Positions 25,336 to 34,440 are shown, counted from the stretch's first letter. The stretch is 64,000 nt of DNA from Curtobacterium sp. MCPF17_052 (GCF_003234085.1 NZ_QKSD01000011.1:62001-126000); one strand, 5' to 3'. Numbers and translations: made by a program. The notes: generated by a model not told the origin, from the sequence alone.

Positions 25336-26406
25336 TCAGCGCACCGCTGCGCGGAGCGGTGCCGTCGCGAAGTCGCGCATGCCCTGCGTGAAGTCGATCT
25401 GCGCGTGCCAGCCGAGCTCCTCGGCGATGCGAGCCGAGGACGCGGTCACGTGCCGGACGTCGCCCAGGCGGTACTCGCCCGTGACGACCGGCTGCGGGCC
25501 GTCAGGACCGGCGATCGCTGCGGCCATCTCACCGATCGTGTGGACCGTGCCGGAGCCGACGTTGAACGCCCGGAAGGACTCCGACGGGGCGGACTCGGTC
25601 GCCGCGATCGCTGCGAGGTTCGCACCGGCGACGTCGTCGACGTGCACGAAGTCACGGCGCTGCGCGCCGTCCTCGTAGACCCGGGGCGCCTCGCCGCGAG
25701 CCAGGGCCGAGCGGAACAGCGACGCGACGCCCGCGTAGGGCGTGTTCGCGGGCATGCCCGGGCCGTACACGTTGTGGTAGCGCAGCGCGACCGCTCGTCC
25801 GCCGGTGGCACGCGTCCAGGAGGAGGCGAGCTGCTCCTGGGCGACCTTCGTCTGCGCGTAGACGTTCCGCGGGTCGAGCGCTGCCGACTCGTCGATCAGA
25901 CCCGGCAGCAGGGGGCGCCCGTCCGGACCGATCGGGTCGAACTGCCCGGCGTCCAGGTCCTCGCGGCGGCGGGCCGGCGGTCGGAGGGGTTCGCCGTCGG
26001 CCGTCGTGTACGAGCCTTCGCCGTAGACGACCATGGAACTGGCGACCACGAGTCGACCGAGGTCCAGGCGGTCCATCGCGGCGAGCACGTGCGCGGTGCC
26101 GGCGTCGTTGCTGGAGACGTAGTCCGGCGCGTCCTGGAAGTCGACGCCGAGCCCGACCTTGGCGGCCTGGTGGCAGACCACGTCGACCTCGTGGAGGGCG
26201 GCGTCGAGGGCCACCCGGTCACGGACGTCGCCGTGCACCAGCTCGATGCCGGCGGTGCGGTGGGCGGTGACCACGGCCTCCGGGTCGCCGTGCACGTCGG
26301 TGCGGAGGGAGTCCAGGACCCGGACCTCGTACCCGGCGGCCAGGGCCTGCCGGACGATCGTCGAGCCGATGAAGCCGGCGCCGCCGGTGACCAGCAGGCG
26401 GGTCAC
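25336..26406 (-). CDS. NAD-dependent epimerase/dehydratase
   Basis: A 356-residue extended SDR. TGGAGFIGS binds NAD(P), a serine in VASSMVVYGEG and YAQTK supply the Ser-Tyr-Lys catalytic set, and HNVYGPGMP and RRDFVHVDDVA are typical of nucleotide-sugar epimerases and dehydratases. An insert around residues 130-165 (ARRREDLDAGQF) lengthens the sugar-binding part. GTG start overlapping the stop of the upstream phosphorylase gene (GTGA). Exact sugar substrate unknown. Confidence 0.88.
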   Translation of the reverse strand: MTRLLVTGGAGFIGSTIVRQALAAGYEVRVLDSLRTDVHGDPEAVVTAHRTAGIELVHGDVRDRVALDAALHEVDVVCHQAAKVGLGVDFQDAPDYVSSNDAGTAHVLAAMDRLDLGRLVVASSMVVYGEGSYTTADGEPLRPPARRREDLDAGQFDPIGPDGRPLLPGLIDESAALDPRNVYAQTKVAQEQLASSWTRATGGRAVALRYHNVYGPGMPANTPYAGVASLFRSALARGEAPRVYEDGAQRRDFVHVDDVAGANLAAIAATESAPSESFRAFNVGSGTVHTIGEMAAAIAGPDGPQPVVTGEYRLGDVRHVTASSARIAEELGWHAQIDFTQGMRDFATAPLRAAVR

Positions 26407-27275
26407 GGGCGGAGCTCCAGCACGCGGGCGGAGGCACTCGCCGGGACGAGTTCGCGCGGCGTGTAGTCGTCGGGGACCGCGGCGACGATCGAGCCGATCG
26501 CCCGGACGATCACCTCGTTCGCGCGGGCCAGGCGGTCCATCACGGCCTGGTGGGTGACCGGGGCCTCGGTGGCGGCCTGGTGTTTGCCGGCCGTCGCGTC
26601 AGCGGCGGTCTCGTCTGCGGCCGGCGCGAGACCCGCGTCCGCGTCGGTGACGAACGACAGGTTGACCGTGCCGATGCCGAGCTCGGCGGCCAGGGGGACT
26701 TCGGGCGACATCGTCATGTTGATGGTGTGGCCGCCGGCCTCACGCATCCAGACGGACTCGGCACGACTCGAGAACCGCGGGCCCTGGATGACGACGCAGG
26801 TGCCCGTCGGACGGAACGGCACGTCGAGCGCCGCGATGGCGTCGATCGCGGCACGGCGGAGCACCGGGTCGAACGGATCCGCGAAGGAGAGGTGCTGCAC
26901 CTCGTCCTCGAAGTACGTGTCGGCGCGGCCCCAGGTCCGGTCGACCAACTGGTCCGTCACCACGAAGGTGCCGGGGGCGTAGTCGGGGTGCAGGCCACCG
27001 ACGGCGCTGGAGGACACCACGGCCCGGACGCCGAGCGACCGCAGCGCCCAGAGGTTCGCGCGGTGCTCGATCCGATGCGGGGCGACCGAGTGCGTCCGCC
27101 CGTGGCGGGTGAGGAACGCGACCCGACGGCCGGACATCGTGCCGATGCTGATCGGGCTCGAGGTCGCGCCGAAGGGCGTCGGGACGTCGATCTCGTCCGC
27201 GGTCCCGGGCTCGAACAGCTCGTACAGGCCGGAACCACCGATCACTCCGATCGTTGCCGTCTTCTCGTTCTCCAC
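26403..27275 (-). CDS. S-methyl-5'-thioadenosine phosphorylase
   Basis: A 290-residue purine nucleoside phosphorylase family enzyme that splits methylthioadenosine into adenine and methylthioribose 1-phosphate for methionine salvage. IGVIGGSGLYEL opens the protein; TRHGRTHSVAPHRIEHRANL and VVSSSAVGGL bind phosphate, and GPRFSSRAE and NMTMSPEVPLA shape the nucleoside pocket. GTG start with GGAGG 5 bp upstream. It heads an operon with the epimerase and is divergent from moeA. A 30-residue Ala-rich insert precedes the C-terminal helix. Confidence 0.9.
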   Translation of the reverse strand: MENEKTATIGVIGGSGLYELFEPGTADEIDVPTPFGATSSPISIGTMSGRRVAFLTRHGRTHSVAPHRIEHRANLWALRSLGVRAVVSSSAVGGLHPDYAPGTFVVTDQLVDRTWGRADTYFEDEVQHLSFADPFDPVLRRAAIDAIAALDVPFRPTGTCVVIQGPRFSSRAESVWMREAGGHTINMTMSPEVPLAAELGIGTVNLSFVTDADAGLAPAADETAADATAGKHQAATEAPVTHQAVMDRLARANEVIVRAIGSIVAAVPDDYTPRELVPASASARVLELRP

Positions 27276-27396
27276 AGGTCCTCCGGTCGTCCTCGGCGCT
27301 GGTCGGCGCCGTCGTTACGCTACAGATGCGGGCCAGGAACGGCCCGCGAGCGGTGCGTCGTCCGATGCGCCGCGTCAGGACCATTCGGAGGCGCGC

Positions 27397-28701
27397 GTGC
27401 GAACGATCGGTCAGCACCGGGAAGCAGTCCAGGCGCTCGTCGAGCCGGTGCTGCCCGGTGGACACGGAGCGGGGCCCGGATCGGGGTCGGGTTCTGCGTC
27501 GGTCGAGACGGTGTCGGTGGTCGACCTGGCGGTCGCGTCCGGCGCGGGGCGCGGGTACCGGGTCCTCGCGACGGCCGTCCCCGCGCCGACACCGCTGCCG
27601 GCGTTCGACAACAGCCAGATGGACGGGTTCGCCGTCCGCGCTGCCGATGCCGGCACCACGCTCCGCGTCGTCGCGCCGATCCCGGCCGGCCTCGTGCCCC
27701 CGCCGCTTGAGCCGGGCACCGCGGCACCGATCATGACCGGAGCGCGGATCCCCGATGGCGCCGACGCGGTGTTCCCGGTGGAGTCGACTCCGGCCGGCTC
27801 CTTCCCCGCAGCCCTCGACACCGAGTCCGTCCCGGTGCCGGACGACCTCGTCGCGGGGACCTTCGTCCGGGTCGCCGGGTCGGACCTCCGCGCCGGAGCA
27901 GCCATCGCCAGGGAGGGAGAACCTCTGACTCCCGCCGTGCTCGGCGCGCTCGCCGGGGCAGGGGTCGCCGCGGTCGATGTGTTCCGCCGTCCCCGGGTGC
28001 TCGTCGTGTCGACCGGCAGTGAACTGCTCGACGACGATGCCGCGGGCGTCCGTGCGGGCGTCAGGGCGGCCGTCGACCTGAGCGCGGGCGCGGTCATCGG
28101 CGACGCGAACGGGGTGGCGCTGTCCGCCGCGCTCTCCGAGGTGGGCGTCGAGACCCGCCGCGTCCGGGTGCCCGACGACCCCGAACGGTTCGTCGACGCG
28201 CTCGAAGACGCCGCAGGGGAGTGGGCCGACCTCGTCCTCACCACGGGTGGCATCAGTGCGGGGGCGTACGAGGTCGTCCGGCAGGCTCTCGAGCCCCGCG
28301 GACTCGAGATCACGCCGGTCGCGATGCAGCCCGGCGGTCCCCAGGCCCTGGGCAGCGTGACGATCGCCGACCGGTCGGTGCCCGTCATCGCCTTCCCCGG
28401 CAACCCCGTCTCGGCGCTGGTGTCGTTCGAGGTGTTCCTCCGCCCGGTCCTCGCCCGCGCCGCCGGCCTGCCCGATGCCCGTCCGAGCGTCGACGTGCCC
28501 TGTGCCGACTCCGCCTCCTCACCCGCAGGCAAGCACCAGGTCCGGCGCGGCACGATCGTGGACGGCCGCGTGCAGTTCGTCGGCGGGCCCAGCTCACACC
28601 TGCTCTGGCACTACGCGGAGGCCACACACCTCGTCCACGTCCCGGTCGGCACCAGTCAGGTCGACCCGGGAGACGTCCTGACCGTCTGGAGCATCCGATG
28701 A
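27397..28701 (+). CDS. moeA: molybdopterin molybdenumtransferase MoeA
   Basis: A 434-residue gephyrin-like enzyme that inserts molybdate into adenylated molybdopterin. The conserved DNSQMDGFAVR, GARIPDGADAVFPVE, the MoCF-binding VSTGSEL and LTTGGISAGAYEVV and FPGNPVSALVSFEVF are all present. GTG start with GGAG upstream. First gene of moeA-moaC-mogA/moaB-moaE, in which the next ATG overlaps its stop. Confidence 0.95.
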   Translation: MRTIGQHREAVQALVEPVLPGGHGAGPGSGSGSASVETVSVVDLAVASGAGRGYRVLATAVPAPTPLPAFDNSQMDGFAVRAADAGTTLRVVAPIPAGLVPPPLEPGTAAPIMTGARIPDGADAVFPVESTPAGSFPAALDTESVPVPDDLVAGTFVRVAGSDLRAGAAIAREGEPLTPAVLGALAGAGVAAVDVFRRPRVLVVSTGSELLDDDAAGVRAGVRAAVDLSAGAVIGDANGVALSAALSEVGVETRRVRVPDDPERFVDALEDAAGEWADLVLTTGGISAGAYEVVRQALEPRGLEITPVAMQPGGPQALGSVTIADRSVPVIAFPGNPVSALVSFEVFLRPVLARAAGLPDARPSVDVPCADSASSPAGKHQVRRGTIVDGRVQFVGGPSSHLLWHYAEATHLVHVPVGTSQVDPGDVLTVWSIR

Positions 28702-29168
28702 CCGACCTGTCCCACGTCCGCGCCGACGGCAGCGCGCACATGGTGGACGTCTCCGACAAGGACGTCACCGCGCGGTCCGCCACCGCCACCGCCACACTCG
28801 TGACCCGGGCGGACGTCGTCGCCCGCATCCTCGACGGCTCGCTGCCCAAGGGCGAGGTGATCGGCACCGCCCGGATCGCGGCGATCATGGCGGTGAAGAA
28901 AACGTCGGACCTCATCCCGCTCTGCCACCCGCTGCCGATCGCCGGAGTCGAGGTCGACATCACCGGCGCCGACGACCGCGTCGTGATCCAGGTGTCCGTC
29001 CGCACGACCTCCCGCACCGGAGTCGAGATGGAAGCCCTGACCGGAGCGAGCGTCGCCGCCCTCACCGTGTACGACATGGTCAAGGCCGTCGACCGCGCCG
29101 CCGTGATCAGCGACATCCGGGTGCTCGAGAAGCACGGTGGGCGTTCCGGCGACTGGAGCGCATCGTGA
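28698..29168 (+). CDS. moaC: cyclic pyranopterin monophosphate synthase MoaC
   Basis: A 156-residue enzyme that, after MoaA, forms cyclic pyranopterin monophosphate. MVDVSDKDVTARSA, LIPLCHPLPI, GVEMEALTGASVAALTVYDM and the C-terminal KHGGRSG are the family's conserved segments, including the catalytic Lys and His. Start overlaps the moeA stop (ATGA). Confidence 0.96.
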   Translation: MTDLSHVRADGSAHMVDVSDKDVTARSATATATLVTRADVVARILDGSLPKGEVIGTARIAAIMAVKKTSDLIPLCHPLPIAGVEVDITGADDRVVIQVSVRTTSRTGVEMEALTGASVAALTVYDMVKAVDRAAVISDIRVLEKHGGRSGDWSAS

Positions 29169-29680
29169 CCGACGCCGCAGTCGACCAGGGCCGCGCGGCC
29201 GTCCTCGTCGTGTCCACCTCGGCCGCCACCGACCCCGCGCTCGACCACACCGGGCCGGTCATCGCCGAGTGGCTCCGCACCCGCGGGTTCACCGTCGGCG
29301 ACCCGGCGATCGTCCCGGACGGCGGTCCCGTCGCCGACACCCTCACCGCAGCCGTCAGCGGTGGCGCCCGCGTCGTCATCACCACGGGCGGCACCGGTGT
29401 CACCCCGACCGACCGCACCCCCGAAGCCGTCGCGCCGCTGCTCGACCTGGAACTCCCCGGCATCGTCGAGGAGATCCGGCGCCGCGGTCTCGCCGGAGCC
29501 GGCCCCACCGCACTGCTCAGCCGCGGAGTCGCCGGGGTCGTCAGCGGCCGGGCCTTCGTCGTCACGCTGCCCGGGTCCCGCGGCGGGGTCACCGACGGGC
29601 TGGCCGTTCTCGACGGACTCCTCGACCACCTGCTCGCCCAGCTGCACGGCGACGGGCACGCCCCGCGGAGCGCCTCATGA
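29165..29680 (+). CDS. MogA/MoaB family molybdopterin adenylyltransferase
   Basis: A 171-residue MoCF-domain protein that adenylates molybdopterin before molybdate insertion by MoeA. VLVVSTSAA, VVITTGGTGVTPTDRTPEAV and VTLPGSRGGVTDGL are the binding loops. GTG start overlapping the moaC stop. MogA and MoaB cannot be separated by eye, so I leave the symbol open. Confidence 0.93.
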   Translation: MTDAAVDQGRAAVLVVSTSAATDPALDHTGPVIAEWLRTRGFTVGDPAIVPDGGPVADTLTAAVSGGARVVITTGGTGVTPTDRTPEAVAPLLDLELPGIVEEIRRRGLAGAGPTALLSRGVAGVVSGRAFVVTLPGSRGGVTDGLAVLDGLLDHLLAQLHGDGHAPRSAS

Positions 29681-30114
29681 GCGCCACCGCGGCCGAGCGG
29701 GTCGTCGTGGCGGACGTCGTCGACCGCGACATCACCGTGGACGAGGTGTCCGCGGTCGTGGCCTCCGACCACGACGGGGCGGTCGTCACGTTCGCCGGGG
29801 TGGTGCGCGACCACGACGGCGGCAAGGGGGTCACCGCTCTCGACTACGAGCGGCACCCGAGCGCCGGTGACGTCATCGCCTCGGTCGCCCGGACCATCGC
29901 AGAGCAACACCCCGAGGTCCGCGTCGCCGTGCTGCACCGCGTGGGCGCCCTCGGCATCGGGGACGTCGCGCTCGCCGCAGCCGTGGCGTCCGGGCACCGG
30001 GCTGAGGCCTTCGCAGCCTGCGCTGCCTTGATCGACCTGGTGAAGGAGCAGGTGCCGATCTGGAAGCACCAGCGCTTCACGGACGGCTCCGACGAGTGGG
30101 TCGCCGCGCTCTGA
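29677..30114 (+). CDS. moaE: molybdopterin synthase catalytic subunit MoaE
   Basis: A 145-residue large subunit of molybdopterin synthase, which receives sulphur from thiocarboxylated MoaD. VTFAGVVRDHDGGKGVTALDYE and the catalytic KEQVPIWKHQ are clear. ATG overlaps the previous stop. No moaD, moaA or moeB in this window, so these must lie elsewhere. Confidence 0.95.
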   Translation: MSATAAERVVVADVVDRDITVDEVSAVVASDHDGAVVTFAGVVRDHDGGKGVTALDYERHPSAGDVIASVARTIAEQHPEVRVAVLHRVGALGIGDVALAAAVASGHRAEAFAACAALIDLVKEQVPIWKHQRFTDGSDEWVAAL

Positions 30115-30173
30115 TCCGCCCCACGAAGGCGGGCGTAGCGGCTGGACTCAGCACCCCCATAGGATCCGGAGCC

Positions 30174-30572
30174 ATGGGAATCCTGCTGTCCGGCGTGAGC
30201 GTCGTCCTGCTCGTGTTCGCGTTGATCGACATCATCACGCGCACCGACAGCGAGGTCCGGGGCCTGCCGAAGGTCGCGTGGATCATCCTCGTGATCCTGC
30301 TGCCCGTCGTCGGCAGCATCGTCTGGTTCGCGATCGGGCACGACTGGGCTGCCGGTCCTCGGAACCACGGCCGGTACCTGGAACCCACCCGCCACGAGGA
30401 CCGCTACGCCACCCTCGGTGCCGCCAAGAGCGCCCACGGGGACAAGCGCGTCTCGAGCACGGAGCAGGAACTCGCCGAGCTCGAGCGGGAGATCGAGTAC
30501 TGGGAAGCGCAGGCGCGCCTGAAGCGGGCGAAGGAAGCGGCCGGCGAGGGTGACCCGACCCCGGCGACGTGA
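30174..30572 (+). CDS. PLDc N-terminal domain membrane protein
   Basis: A 132-residue protein with two membrane segments (about 3-20 and 35-57). WIILVILLPVVGSIVWFAIG is the PLDc_N/cardiolipin-synthase N-terminal signature, here without a phospholipase D domain. A charged coiled-coil-like tail (ELAELEREIEYWEAQARLKR) follows. ATG at 30174. Its stop overlaps the start of the next gene, so they form a pair. Confidence 0.8.
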   Translation: MGILLSGVSVVLLVFALIDIITRTDSEVRGLPKVAWIILVILLPVVGSIVWFAIGHDWAAGPRNHGRYLEPTRHEDRYATLGAAKSAHGDKRVSSTEQELAELEREIEYWEAQARLKRAKEAAGEGDPTPAT

Positions 30573-31246
30573 GCAGGGCCTCCAGGCCGGACGCCTGGGC
30601 CGACCTGCCACCGCTGTCCGTCGACGACCGCCGGTGGGACCTGGTGGACCAGCGGTCCGCCTTCCTGTCGGGCGGCGACGAACCACCGACTTCGAGTGAC
30701 CCGGACCGCAGCCGGCGTCGTCGTGTCCGGCTGGCGGCGGCGGCCGCAGTCGTCGTCCTCGCTGCTGCGGCCGGGGCGTGGCTGGCCGTGCGGACGACGA
30801 TGCCCGCTCGACGGCCGTCCGACACGCAGTTCCTCATCGGCTCGGGCGTCTTCGTGCTGGGGCTCGTCGTGTGGGCGATCGGGGTCACGCGGATCGTGCG
30901 GATCGGACGGGCGCACTCGCGGCCGGCGATGTGGTCGGACCCGCTGTCCGGGATGTCGATGCGCGAGCGGCGGGAGGTCGGCCGTGTCCTCCGTGGTCGT
31001 GCACCCGCGGAGCCGCACCGGGTCCGGGTGCTCCGACGTCTGGCGCTCCTGCGACTGCGGCAGAGCGAGTGGACGCTCTGGTTCACCGCGGGGTGGGTGC
31101 CGTTGGCGGCGGGGCAGTCCCTCGGCGCGCGTGATGACTTCATGCTCTGGGTCGAAGGCATCCTCGCGATCGTGTTCGGGGCGATGTTCCTCGTCGTGAT
31201 GATCGAGCGGGAGCACTGGCGGGCGTTCCTCGACCGGACGGCCTGA
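30569..31246 (+). CDS. hypothetical membrane protein
   Basis: A 225-residue protein with an acidic/polar N-terminus, a basic RSRRRRVRL stretch, and about four hydrophobic segments (near 52-74, 87-108, 172-186 and 195-213). No family recognised. GTG start overlapping the stop of the PLDc_N gene, suggesting a shared membrane role. A 207-bp gap with a long hairpin follows. Confidence 0.65.
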   Translation: MSRASRPDAWADLPPLSVDDRRWDLVDQRSAFLSGGDEPPTSSDPDRSRRRRVRLAAAAAVVVLAAAAGAWLAVRTTMPARRPSDTQFLIGSGVFVLGLVVWAIGVTRIVRIGRAHSRPAMWSDPLSGMSMRERREVGRVLRGRAPAEPHRVRVLRRLALLRLRQSEWTLWFTAGWVPLAAGQSLGARDDFMLWVEGILAIVFGAMFLVVMIEREHWRAFLDRTA

Positions 31247-31288
31247 GCCGCGCCTCCCGGCCGGCCGCCGTACCCGGCGCGAGCCGGA

Positions 31289-31350
31289 CCCGCACAACGA
31301 CATCGTGCTCGCGCCACCGGATCCCACGGCGCGAGCCGGATCTCGTTGTG
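31289..31350. repeat. long imperfect intergenic palindrome
   Basis: Arms 31289-31313 and 31326-31350 match at 21 of 25 positions; outer ends CGCACAACGA are perfect. GGCGCGAGCCGGA also occurs as a direct copy at 31274 and 31326. Two 18-bp direct repeats (CAGCCGGCCGGAACCGGC-type) follow at 31351 and 31369. Confidence 0.6.
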
Positions 31351-31453
31351 CGCAGCCGGCCGGAACCGGCCAGCCGGCCGAAACCGGCCCGCCGCCACCG
31401 CCCGACACCCACCCCTGGCGGACGCGACCCCCGCGTCCGCCTACCCTGGTCAG

Positions 31454-33307
31454 GTGGCTCATCTCCTCGGCGCCGAGAACGTGCATCTCGAGTTCCCCAC
31501 CCGTGTCGTCTTCGACAGCGTGACCATCGGCCTCGACGAGGGCGACCGGATCGGCGTGGTCGGGCGCAACGGCGACGGCAAGTCGACGTTGCTCGCCCTG
31601 CTCGCGCAGCGCCTCGAACCGGACGACGGTCGGGTGACGCACCGTCGCGGGGTGACGATCGGCTACCTGGACCAGCGGGACATCCTGCCGGAGGGCGAGA
31701 CCGTCGGGCAGGTCGTCGTCGGCGACCTCGCGGAGCACGAGTGGGCCGGCGACGCGAAGATCCGCGACGTGATCGGCGGCCTGGTGTCGGACATCCCGTG
31801 GGACGTCACGGTGGACGAGCTGTCGGGCGGGCAGCGGCGCCGCGTGGCGTTGGCGCGCCTCCTGGTCGGGGACTGGGACGTGCTGTTCCTCGACGAACCG
31901 ACCAACCACCTGGACGTCGAGGGCATCCAGTGGCTGGCCGAGCACATCAACCGCCGCTGGTCCGCGAACCAGGGCGGCATGGTCGTCGTGACCCACGACC
32001 GGTGGTTCCTGGACGCCGTGTCCACCGACACGTGGGAGGTGCACGACGGCGTCGTCGAGCCCTTCGAGGGCGGCTACGCGGCGTACATCCTGCAGCGCGT
32101 CGAGCGTGACCGGCAGGCCGCGTCGAGCGAGCAGCGCCGGCAGAACCTGGCCCGCAAGGAGCTCGCCTGGCTGCGCCGCGGCGCGCCGGCCCGCACGAGC
32201 AAGCCGAAGTTCCGCATCGACGCGGCGAACGCCCTCATCGACGACGTCCCGCCCATCCGTGACACGGTCGCACTGTCCCAGATGGCGACGGCGCGCCTGG
32301 GCAAGGACGTGGTCGACCTCATCGACGCGGGCGTGTCCTTCGACGGCACGATGATCATCGAGGACATCGAGTGGCGCATCGCGCCCGGTGAGCGGACCGG
32401 CATCCTCGGCCCGAACGGCGCCGGCAAGTCCACGCTGCTCAACCTGGTCTCCGGCAAGCTCCAGCCGACGACCGGCCGGGTGAAGACGGGCAAGACGGTG
32501 CAGATCGCGGTCCTCGACCAGCAGCTCGCCGACCTCGCCCAGTTCGCCGAGGACCGCGTCCGCGAGGTCGTGGCGCGCAAGAAGACCAGCTACGTCGCCG
32601 ACGGCAAGGAGATGACGCCGTCGCAGCTGCTCGAGCGCCTCGGGTTCACGTCGGAGCAGCTCTCCACCCCGGTGAAGGACCTGTCCGGTGGGCAGAAGCG
32701 CCGCCTGCAGCTCATGCTCATCCTGCTCGACGAGCCGAACGTGCTGATCCTCGACGAGCCGACGAACGACCTCGACACGGACATGCTGGCCGCGATGGAG
32801 GACCTCCTCGACACCTGGCCGGGCACGCTGCTGGTCGTCAGTCACGACCGGTACCTGCTCGAGCGCGTCACCGACCAGCAGTACGCCGTCCTCGGCGGGC
32901 ACCTCCGCCACCTGCCCGGTGGCGTCGACGAGTACATGAAGCTGCGTGCTGCGGGCACCGGCGGCGGGACGGCGTCGGCTGCTGCCGCGGCATCGGCCGG
33001 GAGGCCCGACACGGCCGGATCCTCGGCCGTCGCCGCCGCCTCGGGGCTGCGTCCGGCAGCGGCGACGGCTACGCCGACCCTGTCCGGCGCCGAGCGTCGC
33101 GTGGTGGAGAAGGAGATGTCGGCGCTCGACCGCCGCATCGGCAAGCTCGCCCAGGACCGGAAGAAGCGGCTCGACGCGTTCGCCGCGCACGACCAGTCGG
33201 ACTACGAGGGGCTCGGCAAGCTGCAGGCGGAGCTGACCGCGCTGGACGCCGAGGTGGAGCAGCTCGAGGAGCGGTGGCTCGAGGTCGCGGAGCAGCTCGG
33301 GGTGTGA
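31454..33307 (+). CDS. ABC-F family ATP-binding cassette protein
   Basis: A 617-residue protein with two ATPase domains and no membrane segments, so an ABC-F translation factor rather than a transporter. Walker A motifs GRNGDGKST (37-45) and GPNGAGKST, signatures LSGGQRRRVALARLL and LSGGQKRRLQLML, two LDEPTN boxes, an interdomain linker and a C-terminal coiled coil (Uup-like). May relieve ribosome stalling or bind DNA as Uup does. GTG start only 7 bp after a TACCCT -10, probably leaderless. Confidence 0.92.
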   Translation: MAHLLGAENVHLEFPTRVVFDSVTIGLDEGDRIGVVGRNGDGKSTLLALLAQRLEPDDGRVTHRRGVTIGYLDQRDILPEGETVGQVVVGDLAEHEWAGDAKIRDVIGGLVSDIPWDVTVDELSGGQRRRVALARLLVGDWDVLFLDEPTNHLDVEGIQWLAEHINRRWSANQGGMVVVTHDRWFLDAVSTDTWEVHDGVVEPFEGGYAAYILQRVERDRQAASSEQRRQNLARKELAWLRRGAPARTSKPKFRIDAANALIDDVPPIRDTVALSQMATARLGKDVVDLIDAGVSFDGTMIIEDIEWRIAPGERTGILGPNGAGKSTLLNLVSGKLQPTTGRVKTGKTVQIAVLDQQLADLAQFAEDRVREVVARKKTSYVADGKEMTPSQLLERLGFTSEQLSTPVKDLSGGQKRRLQLMLILLDEPNVLILDEPTNDLDTDMLAAMEDLLDTWPGTLLVVSHDRYLLERVTDQQYAVLGGHLRHLPGGVDEYMKLRAAGTGGGTASAAAAASAGRPDTAGSSAVAAASGLRPAAATATPTLSGAERRVVEKEMSALDRRIGKLAQDRKKRLDAFAAHDQSDYEGLGKLQAELTALDAEVEQLEERWLEVAEQLGV

Positions 33308-33334
33308 GACTCCCCGCGCCGGTCGAGCCGAGCG

Positions 33335-33829
33335 CTAGTCACCCAGGCCCAGGATCAGTCGCCGGAGCAGTGCCGCCAGCTGGCCCCGCTCGCCGTCGGA
33401 CACCCCGGCGAGGATCGCTCGCTCGGCTTGCAGCAGGTCCGCGATCGCCGCGTCCACCGCGCTCCGACCCGTCGGCGTCAAGGACACGAGGACGCCTCGG
33501 CCGTCACGGGGGTCCGTCCGGCGAGCGACGAGCCCGCGGGCGGCGAGGCGGTCCACCCGGTTCGTCATCGTGCCACTCGTCACCAGGGTCTGCTGGAGGA
33601 GCGTCTTGGGGCTCAACTCGTACGGGTCGCCCGCGCGCCGGAGTGCCGACAGGACGTCGAACTCCCACGGCTCCATCCCGCCGGCCTCGAACGCCTGACG
33701 TCGGGCGCGGTCCAGGTGCCGGGCGAGCCGGTCGACCCGCGACAGCACGTCGAGCGGGGCGAAGTCCAGATCCGGACGCTCCCGACCCCACGCCGCGACG
33801 ATCCGGTCGACCTCGTCCTCTGGCGGCAT
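33335..33829 (-). CDS. MarR family transcriptional regulator
   Basis: A 164-residue winged-helix regulator. WEFDVLSALRRAG, LSPKTLLQQTLVTSGTMTNRVDRLAARGLV (helix-turn-helix) and RTDPRDGRGVLVSLTPTGR (wing) match the PecS/MarR pattern. Convergent with the ABC-F gene and upstream of tRNA-Gln on the opposite strand. No obvious target gene. Confidence 0.9.
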   Translation of the reverse strand: MPPEDEVDRIVAAWGRERPDLDFAPLDVLSRVDRLARHLDRARRQAFEAGGMEPWEFDVLSALRRAGDPYELSPKTLLQQTLVTSGTMTNRVDRLAARGLVARRTDPRDGRGVLVSLTPTGRSAVDAAIADLLQAERAILAGVSDGERGQLAALLRRLILGLGD

Positions 33830-33908
33830 CCGTCCATCATGGCGTGGATCGGCGGCGCACGACCAGTGTCGGGCACATGGGAAGATGGTCGAGCTCCTCC
33901 GGGGGCGT

Positions 33909-33980
33909 TCCGCCTTGGTGTAATGGCAGCACGACGGCCTTTGGTGCCGTTAGGTCCGGGTTCGAATCCTGGAGGCGGAG
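33909..33980 (+). tRNA. tRNA-Gln (TTG anticodon)
   Basis: A 72-nt cloverleaf: acceptor TCCGCCT pairs with AGGCGGA, anticodon stem ACGGC/GCCGT holds loop CTTTGGT (anticodon TTG, reads CAA), T-arm GTCCGGGTTCGAATCCTGG has the usual TTCGAAT loop. The discriminator base is G and no CCA is encoded. An accessory region starts downstream. Confidence 0.95.
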
Positions 33981-34138
33981 CTGTGGCGTGTTCGGTCTTA
34001 GCGGGATTCCTGGTCATTCTTTTGTCTGTGAAGGCTGCTGGCGCCGCCAGAGCGTGGCTCAGCAGTGCTCTGGACCTCGTCCTGGCCGTTCGGCGAGCCC
34101 GAGCCCATGGCGAGCAGGCGGTTCCGTGAACGACGAAG

Positions 34139-34167
34139 GCCCCCTGACCTGTTTTCGGGCAGGGGGC
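34139..34167 (+). terminator. rho-independent-type terminator
   Basis: GCCCCCTG (34139-34146) and CAGGGGGC (34160-34167) form a perfect 8-bp stem. The loop contains TTTT. The 150 bp between the tRNA and this hairpin hold no gene. Confidence 0.5.
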
Positions 34168-34383
34168 ATCGGCTCGATTGCCGAGCGAAGTCGTTTACTT
34201 CGTGCCGTCGAACAGGCTTGCCGAGAGCGAGTGGTCAGCACGCTCCGGCTCGACACTCGCGCTGCCCTATCGGAGGCATGCGCCATGTACGAGCGGAACG
34301 GATTCGAGCGCGTCGACGCGTTCAACGACGAGCCGTACTCGGACCGCTGGTACAGCAAGACGCTCGCTGAGTGCGTCCGGTAG
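34158..34383 (+). pseudogene. GNAT acetyltransferase C-terminal fragment
   Basis: Only the last part of a GNAT N-acetyltransferase is readable: RLLRAVEQACRERVVSTLRLD, ACAMYERNGFERVDAFNDE and SDRWYSKTLAE, ending at a TAG stop. The acetyl-CoA loop that should precede RLLRAVE is absent or broken, and no start or ribosome site fits, so this is probably a decayed remnant rather than an active gene. Confidence 0.65.
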
Positions 34384-34440
34384 CGGGTGGGCTGCCGAAC
34401 GCTGCTCCGGCGCTCTTGGTCGTTTCGGTAGGGAATCGGG

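Noticed and set aside
27397..30114. Complete molybdenum cofactor pathway
   Set aside because: moaA, moaD and moeB-type genes are not in the window, so only part of the pathway is encoded here.
34021..34180. Integrase attachment site next to tRNA-Gln
   Set aside because: No duplicate of the tRNA 3' end and no integrase gene seen in the window.
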